Shown here one piece after another: positions 57,061 through 64,000 of a DNA stretch of 64,000 nucleotides. Within the stretch, counting starts at the first letter, position 1. Every line of letters starts with the position of its first letter. The translations under genes were made by a program, and so were the position numbers. The stretch comes from Adiantum capillus-veneris (Eukaryota; Streptophyta; Polypodiopsida; Polypodiales; Pteridaceae), in contig CM043948.1 in NCBI GenBank assembly GCA_014529385.2, forward strand, positions 23,178,451 through 23,242,450. The letters are read 5' to 3'. Under the pieces are notes generated by a model. It made no database searches and was not told where the DNA came from. It saw only the letters and a program-made list of their open reading frames with translations.

Positions 57061-58390
57061 ATAAAGCATAGACTCCAAGTAACATAATACTCGATTCCTA
57101 TCTATCTCATAATATACACCCTCATCATGTATACGTTCATGCAAAGCATAAACATAATCCTTAGAAAACTCCATGGAGAATCAATGCCACAATAATGTAC
57201 GTGGACATGATGCTAAAAACAGAGTCCCAAAAGCATGAATTCTAAAAGCATCGAGTTCAAAATGCATCTGCATCTAAAAGCTTATGTCCAAAACTATCCA
57301 AACATGCCATCAAAAATTGTGAAACTTCGTACACTACCATGTGGCACTGTCAGCTCAAAGCGCAAAACATATATGTACAGGTTTCCACGTGCCATTTGCA
57401 GCGCAAATCACAGAAGATCCGTACTGTATGCCACATCATCATTGTTTACACCAAGCTTTAATTTTAGGCCCTCTCAAGATTTATAAGTTGGTGTTTCTTC
57501 TTCTCCTATAATCAGTTAGGCCCCTCAACGGGCACTTATAAGTTGGTAAACCTCCCATTGCAGGGAAAAGGATCAAAGTGTTTAAGAGAAGAGGAGGCAG
57601 TGATCCAAAAGATATTGAGGAGGAGGAAGAGCAAAACACAGGTGAAGATAAAAGTGAAGATGAAGTGTTGGAAGCTATCAATGAAAATGAAATCATGGAA
57701 AATCTACAAGAGGATTGATCTTGCAAAGATCAAATGTGACACATACCAAAAGATGTGCAGGTTTAGAGGGGGTGGATGTCGTGTTGTGACACGTATATAG
57801 TGGGAACGAATGCTACAAGATCTATCTTGCAACTTTTAAATACATTAAGTATATTTTCTATAGTATACATATGCACATCTAAGTATAATAATAAGCTTTC
57901 TATCTCATCGAGTATTTATCTCAAGGATAACATATTCTTACTTTACCGTTAGAAAGTACTATGTAAAAAAGCATCAATAGCTTTCATGCAACAAAAAATC
58001 TCACAAATAATCATTCAATCATGCATTCTTGTGTCATGATGGCCGTGCACACATAAAAGCTAGTTGCAGACACCTCGGGTGCATCTGAATCTGTCTTATG
58101 ACCGGTATCTTAGCCCACATATGTAAAAGGTCATTCGATCTTGCTTGGATGTCAATCATGCACCCAAGATCTTAGCCAATGCCTATAAAAGGTCATTGGA
58201 TCCTGCTTGTGGTGCGTGCACACACCGAATATCATAATCTTAATCTTAATCATAATCTTTATTAATCATAAATTTGAACAAAAGAATTCTCAATTCATCT
58301 TAATTGATAGTCATAGTTCTTTCCTTATTCAGACGTCGCCCCTTGAGTAGCATGATTACTAAACTTCAACACCAACTCTTTGTCCTTGTG
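57061..58390. other. no recognisable gene
   Basis: Unique-looking DNA. A ~65-bp imperfect direct repeat around 58100-58210 shares atcttagcc and aaaaggtcattggatc. The plus frame 57543-57800 is Lys-rich and probably not coding. Confidence 0.5.
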
Positions 58391-58398
58391 CTTCAATT

Positions 58399-59300
58399 GG
58401 ATAGTTCATTCTTTGGCTTCAAATCCGGCATGAAACTTGTAAAACCATGGCATGCCCGATAAAACATCACATCCTCCCAAATCCATAATGTAGAAGTCAA
58501 CTGAATCTGTATATGTTTGAGCTTGTAGTCGAAGTGATCCGACCAACGGTGTCGATGATGTGTAGGTTCCATTAGCCATTTGTGCTTCAATTTGTGTTTC
58601 TTTTGGCATATTCTTCAATACCTAATCTCATAGCTAATTTTGGGGGGATAAAATAGAGCCTGAGTCAAAGAGGATAAGGGCATCTTGATCTTTGACTTTT
58701 TCCATAGCTCTGCATGGTTCATTGGATGATCTTTGACTTTTCCCATAGCTCTGCATGGTTCATTGGATGCATCAACGACAAGAAAACCTATCAAGTCGAA
58801 AATCAATCCAGCTGAAGGTCGGAACTTCTTGTTTCCTGCATACGTTGAGGTCTTTTGTTATTGGGGTTTTCTCGACAGTCCAAAGCAATGTGACTGTGAA
58901 GGCCACATTTGTAACACCTTCCTTCTAATTGGTACTGTGCCATCTCTTCAGAAGTGAGCCTCCGAGTAGGAGTGTTGGAAATTGTACCTACTCTTGGTTG
59001 TGGGGTATCTTGGGTAGAGGAGGGAGGATTTGGATTTCTCTTTTGGGAAGGGCCAACATAATGTGATAGCCCACTCTTGCATGTGACATACGTTGTTGCA
59101 TATTTGATATCGCTTTTCCTATATAGTAATCTTGTAGTGGTGAAGGTAGTCCCACACTGTACTTCTCAATCTGTTCTACAAAAGTAATGTCTTGAAAGGT
59201 GGAAAATGGAAGATAGGCATCCCAACATCTTTGGTTGTAAATTGGAAATGTGTCCAAAGCGTACATCTTAAAACGAGACCATGTTGCAATTATATCTACT
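58399..59300 (-). pseudogene. Ty3-type gag-protease remnant
   Basis: Right to left: Gag core RCWDAYLPFSTFQDITFVEQ then YSVGLPSPLQDYY, parallel to FQRIDFAEQNQQFCVGLPEE of the Ty3 element at 12.9-13.5 kb. Zinc knuckle CYKCGLHSHIALDC at 58875-58916. Protease active site LILFDSGS near 58655. After a stop, LRLQAQTYTDSVDFYIMDLG then GCDVLSGMPWFYKFH, the GMPW block after the flap. Ends near 58400 without RT. Same family type as the other Ty3 copy. Frameshifts near 58620 and 58980. More gag sequence in broken frames probably extends to about 59830. Confidence 0.75.
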
Positions 59301-59839
59301 TTGAATGTCTCATCAAGAAAGCTTGGGAAGAAAGTGAGCTTGAAGTCATGCTAGGTTTTAGGACTGTCTAGTTTCTTGGTTAGGGCAACCCACCATGTCA
59401 AAGCAATATCTATGAGAAAAGATGTGACTTGTAGCAACTTGGATTCTTCTATAAAATTTCCGTTATTGAATAGAACATCAAACTGTTATAAGAATTTGAG
59501 AGCATTGTGGGAATCTTGGACGCCTGAGTTGGTGAAAATCCACCATCCTTGAAGGGTTTTGGACATGATTCTGCCAGCAGAGGTGTTGAGAGATAATACT
59601 AATGATGATGGTGTCCATCCGTTGCATAAGTGGATACAGTTGGTGACGGGGGAATTGCAGTGGGAATCTGTAATGGTACTTCAAAAACCACATGCGGTCG
59701 TTCCCCTGAAGCCATGTTCTTGAAAATGCCTCCCAAAAATTGAGAGACATCTCCAAAGTTCTGTCATAAAGAAGTAGTTGGGTAATTTCAAGGAGAATCA
59801 GAGGAGTAAATTTGGTGTTGGGGCAAAGCATTTAGCTTA

Positions 59840-60600
59840 CACGCCAAGCATACTAAGCATGCACCCTTATGTGTATGTATACATCCTACTACAAGTTCTT
59901 TTCAAAGTATCACACTTCCTTTAAATTTTAGAGTCATGTATAGGATGGAGAACAACATATGAAGCTGAAGATCGTATGTACCTTATTCCTTATAGAAAAT
60001 CAACCAAAAGGTGAAGAAGAGTGGATGGATAGGTTTTTGTGCCATTGGTAGATTGAAATAAGTCATGGTTTAGTCCAAGAGGATAAGGTGCTTGTGCAAG
60101 GGTGTGCATCTATTGTGGCCTACGGGCTTTCGAGCAACCAAGGAGCCCATAAATTTTCTCTCAGATTGATCCGTATCATTATGTCTCAAGGACATTCTAT
60201 CCACTTGATGAGACCGCTCATGAAGATGGAGCTTTCCATTTTCTAACCCACCGATAAGTGGGGTTTCCTTGACCCTTCAAAAATAAAGGCTTTTCAGTCA
60301 GTGGCTCCCACTGCAAATAGACTCACTGCAAGCTCTCAGCCGATAGGCTGCATGCTAGGTGTTAGCTTTTATGCTTCAAAACCTCAGCGAGCACCAATGA
60401 GAGAAGGTAGGCATGACCTCTACATCAATTATTAGCAGCTCCACATTTGAGGGGCAGACTGTTGTTGAAGTCACAAAGTGAGTTGGCATTGGAGACGGTT
60501 GAGAAGGATAGTGAAGAGCACTCTCTATTTTGTAGGTTGTTGTTAGTTAGAAACTAAATAATAGCACTCCATTTTGATAGTGTAAGTATGCTCCAAACTC
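59840..60600. other. no recognisable gene
   Basis: No open frame of note and no repeat structure recognised. Confidence 0.45.
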
Positions 60601-60604
60601 ATGC

Positions 60605-60626
60605 CCATCAAAAGACCCCTTCACAT

Positions 60627-60678
<52 letters not shown>

Positions 60679-60870
60679 GGTTTTTCCTTGACAATGGTAG
60701 TGTTCCCGAAAATGCAAGCCATACTCTTTACCAAAAGGACCTATTCATGCAGACACTACTTCTTTACAAGGACCTATTCATGCCAAAAGACCCTTTCTCA
60801 TTGGCTGAGAGAGAGCGAGAGCGAGCCCTACTTCTTTATCGTAAGAACCTATTCATGTCATTAGCAGTAG
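60605..60870. repeat. (GA)n tract and diverged direct repeats
   Basis: GA tract 60631-60676. The phrase caaaagaccc..c.cat.ggc.gagagag occurs before the tract and again near 60783. acttctttacaaggacctattcatg or a variant occurs near 60730, 60758 and 60830. Looks like an old local duplication with a microsatellite expansion. Confidence 0.7.
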
Positions 60871-61239
60871 TCATGAAGACAAGACTGATTGGGGCAAAGA
60901 AATATGCTGTTTTTTTTAATGGTTCTGTTTGTGACCGAGATTAGCATTTTTCGATTTATAACCTTGCGGTCACACATCTAAAACAAAATGACATGCAAGT
61001 GTAAAGATTAGGAGCCGCATCCCGATTTTAGTTTTTCCTCACTAATTTTGGGATCCCAAGATTGACTTTTACTGCACAACAGTGGGGATCCTCCGCTCCC
61101 CCCATATTGAACATCCATCGTCGATCCCACGCCTCCCACCCCTATTAAATAGCACTAACGTTGGCTTAAGTTGACCAACTACTTATTAATGTCATCTGAG
61201 CTAGTCTCTTAGACTAGAGAGGTGATAAGATGAATGATC

Positions 61240-61594
61240 TTTTTTTTTTCCAACACACCAAAGGGCCCACAAGGGGGAGGTGCTTATCCCTTCCAAATAT
61301 TAGCCATGAAACATGATCTGCCAAGGGCCGCATACCATCGGGCAAGAGCCACACATAGGCATCACCACGGCCACCTAATTGATGCACCACGTGCTGAGAA
61401 TGACGCAGAGAACTCGTAGCAATCAACTGGGTCACTTGGGGAGGAGGATGCACTTAAGTGTTCAAGGGCAAGAGCCCTAGCAACGTGAACACTAAGTGAG
61501 CACAAGGTGTCCCTCAAGAGGGGACCCAACGGGGGATTTGAAGCCACAACCCGGAGGTTGAGAAGCCAAAGATTTACCATTGGACCAACTCTTT
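61240..61594 (-). mobile_element. tRNA-derived SINE, second copy
   Basis: Reverse complement of the 52701-53040 SINE over its whole length: poly-T at 61240-61249 (the tail), ccacaagggggaggtgcttatccc, cgggcaagagccac, and the head ggatttgaagccacaacccgg..attggaccaactcttt, which carries complements of box B and box A. gaatgatct on the left and gaatggact on the right may be an eroded target duplication. Confidence 0.85.
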
Positions 61595-61599
61595 GAATG

Positions 61600-63700
61600 G
61601 ACTATCTTATTGGCTAGCATCCCTACAAGTAGTCCCGTCTCTTTAAATATGGCCTATTATTAGAGAAAATTTGTATTTGAGTACCAACATGATATCTTGG
61701 GCATATATATCCACTTGGGAGTTATTCTGAATGATAAGTCACAAGAATAATGACCACCAGAGGCTTTCACGTGTAACCCTTTAGAAGTTGATGAGATTTC
61801 CCCACTCACCAAGCACCCTTTTAATCAGTAAATGCACTTTTGTTCTTTGAAGAGCCATATCCCTAGTAAATGCAGCTAACAATACGCTCTATGGCCTCCA
61901 CTCCTATGTACCGTGGTTTCTTGAGTGAGGTCTCACCAGCGAACATTTCAAATTTTCCATCCCCTACTTGCTGTACTAAGACATTTGTTTGCTGGATTTT
62001 TTGGGTAAGGAACGTGATACAATTGTATCTCTTCAACAATTGGGACAAAGTCTAGATGGCCGTGCTTCTTTCCTTTAGATGCTCACTTTTGCATGCCCAT
62101 TCCTCATTAGGCCTTTGACCTCCTTACTACTCCAGCACATTCTTTGGTTGTAAAAGTTTCTTAGGCTACTTGTTGAACAATGACTCCTCCTTGAGGATAC
62201 ATTGACACCAAATCTCTTCCTACTTGATTAGTTTCTTCTCTAGAATCCTCAAAAGAAGAAAAAATTAGGAATAGGGTAAAGGAGCCAGTTTAGAGACACT
62301 CAAGAAAAAAAGTGTAATTTTGGGTGGGATTTTGCAAATTTGATCAGATTTGAATTTTGAAATTTGCATGAGATTCCTCATGCAAAGACGGATTAGGTAA
62401 TACCAAGATTGATATTTTTTGATTTAATTTGGGCAATCAATTTGAGAAAGTTTAAATTTTGAGGCCTTTTAGGGGTTAGAAACACCCAAGGCCCAGTAGT
62501 GGTACAATTTTCAGCAAATCACAAGTTGACACATAAGCAAGATTCCTAGCATATTCCCAATTTTTGTCTCTAAATTGGGGCGTGCATGACTTTTAAAAGG
62601 CACATGTGTTACATTGGCTCCTTTACCCTATATCTACTAGGTGATGTTGATGATCCCTAATAGAAGGTGTTTTTACTAGCTTCTCATGTCCACAATATGT
62701 GTAGTATTTGTCGACTGTTCAAATAGTGTCTTCCACCTTAAAAAGTGTACTTATATGCTTGAAGCTCATTATCCACTTGATAATTTTCACACACAAGATC
62801 ATTCCAATAGACATCCTTAACATAAATGCTCATTATTTATATGACAAATGGTCTATGCAAGAGATAAAACCTAGATTTTCACCCTACAAACATTAAGGCC
62901 CAACACGAACAGTTCTACCTTCATGTATTTTGGTCCAATTTCACCAAGTACTTTGCTTGATAAGTTGACGAGTCTCCTTTTGTTGTTATCAGGATCTTGC
63001 TGCAATGATGCAACAACCCGAGGAAGGGTGCAGCAACAATCATTATATGGCAGAGACATTAGCGCTTGAAATGGATAACTTGTAAACCTTACTGTTTTTG
63101 TTAGTCCGAGATTAGCTGCACCACAGTTCAACTTCATAATCTTCCTGGCTTTTTGTAGGAGTGAATCGTCTGCAAAAGTGGTCTTCTCAAATTGGCGCAA
63201 CCATGAAAAGAAGGGAGATCCAGAATCACCACTAGCAAGTGTCAATTCTCATAAATGATGTCACATTCTCGTCCGGAATCAATTATAACATTCTAGAAAT
63301 AGTTTACATTCAAAGAGCTTGCTTATTGAGATTTTCATCTGCATTAATATCTGAATCCTTGATCCAATTTTTCTTCGCAGCACGCCCAAAATTAAGGATT
63401 TGAAACTCGTTAACTCGTTGGGAAGGCAGATTTCCGCCAAACTGGAAGTCAATTAGCCTTGGAAGTAAAAATCAAAAGTTTCGTCTTTCATAGGTGTCTG
63501 ATGGCTGCACTACCATGATCAAAATGATAAGCATAGTTGATCCCAGTTAAACAAGGCAAATACTTCTCATGCCCGAATGTTTTTTTGCATGTGGATGAAC
63601 AACATATCTGTACAACTACACTTGCTTGGTTGTTGCTAATCTGCTTGGCAACGAATCACCCGCCACTGATTGCAGTATTTACCGACTGATGGACAGTGGC
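61600..63700. other. no firmly recognisable gene; one protein-like stretch
   Basis: Mostly unique AT-rich DNA. The minus stretch 63245-62871 (GDSGSPFFSWLRQFEKTTF, ARKIMKLNCGAANLGL) is open for 124 codons with good composition but matches nothing I know. It could be an exon of a gene downstream of, or related to, the one at the window edge. Confidence 0.35.
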
Positions 63701-63715
63701 GCTTTACTTTGGAAG

Positions 63716-64000
63716 CTATCTCTTTGATTGTGCCCCATTGGCTCCATAATACTGCTTGGTCGTCACTTTCGAGAATTCAGCAAATGTAGAGCCATTTTTC
63801 CAGCGGGACTGCAAAGTGGGTACAATGTGTCGTATCTCTTGAAAGTCCTCGCTAAAGTTGCCGTGTTCACTTGCTGCAAGTCCCTTATGGTCAAGATATT
63901 CACGCACTCCATCGGTCCCAGAATTTGGCCAACATAACTGCTTGTTCCAAGCAGGATGCAAGAACACCACAAATGTCTCTCTGCTTATATCGGGTCTTTC
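63716..64000 (-). CDS. C-terminal exon of a probable 2-oxoglutarate/Fe(II) oxygenase-like gene (partial)
   Basis: Minus-strand frame open from the window edge to TAG at 63718-63716, 94 codons. It begins ERPDISRETFVVFLHPAWNK and ends RWKNGSTFAEFSKVTTKQYYG then ANGAQSKR. From memory, the pattern R-(E/N)TF-x-VF-x-QP-xW, then RW..G.TF.EFSE.T..KYY, is the C-terminal signature of a plant group of 2OG/Fe(II) oxygenase-like (isopenicillin-N-synthase-fold) proteins. The catalytic HxD..H would be upstream, outside the window, so activity cannot be judged. No stop or frameshift, so it may be a live host gene. Whether an intron lies beyond the edge is unknown. Confidence 0.6.
   Translation of the reverse strand, partial: ERPDISRETFVVFLHPAWNKQLCWPNSGTDGVREYLDHKGLAASEHGNFSEDFQEIRHIVPTLQSRWKNGSTFAEFSKVTTKQYYGANGAQSKR

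Noticed and set aside
62871-63245. 124-codon minus frame as a firm gene
   Set aside because: Composition is plausible, but there is no recognised motif and no splice partners could be fixed; mentioned only as a protein-like stretch.

Overview
The window is nuclear DNA of a land plant with a large, repeat-choked genome. The evidence is several Ty1/copia and Ty3-type LTR retrotransposons primed from initiator tRNA-Met (TGGTATCAGAGC sites), a Mutator-like element, a Tourist-like MITE, a tRNA-derived SINE, long microsatellites, and two plant-like genes. A Penelope-type reverse transcriptase with flanking direct repeats is unusual for flowering plants and would suit a fern, lycophyte, bryophyte or conifer; that placement is inference. 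Nothing here looks bacterial, organellar or viral.

Layout. 1-3.1 kb: minus-strand copia element running off the left edge, with a 290-bp tandem duplication in its integrase. 3.1-6.9 kb: no recognisable gene. 6.9-9.7 kb: the one host gene I can model completely, minus strand, four exons, 300 codons, with plant promoter motifs upstream. 9.9-10.4 kb: a 248-bp Tourist-like MITE and a 149-bp segment between 29-bp direct repeats. 11.0-16.3 kb: very old copia copy (family A, copy A1) broken by a minus-strand Ty3 element that keeps only LTR-gag-protease. 16.6-20.75 kb: decayed minus-strand transposase-like gene with a SWIM zinc finger, ending at a 190-bp tandem duplication. 21.0-21.3 kb: a cluster of GGCCATGG/CACGTG palindromes.

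21.3-33.2 kb is a Penelope-like element: two ~480-bp direct repeats (pseudo-LTRs) enclose an unknown N-terminal region and a reverse transcriptase with motifs A, B and C. It is split by a complete copia element (A2, 23030-28197, identical 5-bp target duplication, 227-bp LTRs), and its right repeat is cut by a 1.9-kb insertion and apparently by copia copy A3. 33.2-35.8 kb is A3, truncated in the integrase. 35.8-38.9 kb holds a minus-strand copia gag and an orphan LTR-like repeat related to the Ty3 LTR at 14.6-16.1 kb. 39.6-42.6 kb is the 3' half of a Tnt1-like copia element with its 800-bp LTR.

43.4-46.7 kb: a Ty3 gag split by about 2.6 kb of LTR-like DNA. 46.8-47.0 kb: a long hairpin. 47-49.5 kb: tandem repeats, including a 42-bp repeat that encodes heptads. 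49.5-57.1 kb: minus-strand copia copy A4, split by a 3.7-kb Mutator-like element with 10-bp target duplications and ~140-bp inverted termini, which itself carries a SINE with 16-bp target duplications. 58.4-59.3 kb: another Ty3 gag-protease remnant. 61.2-61.6 kb: a second SINE copy. The right edge carries the C-terminal exon of a probable 2-oxoglutarate/Fe(II) oxygenase-like gene.

The genes do not form a pathway. The biology is nested transposition around one intact and one edge-truncated host gene. Every retroelement copy I could read has stops, frameshifts or lost catalytic residues, so none looks autonomous. Coordinates of degenerate elements are approximate except where terminal repeats and target duplications are stated.
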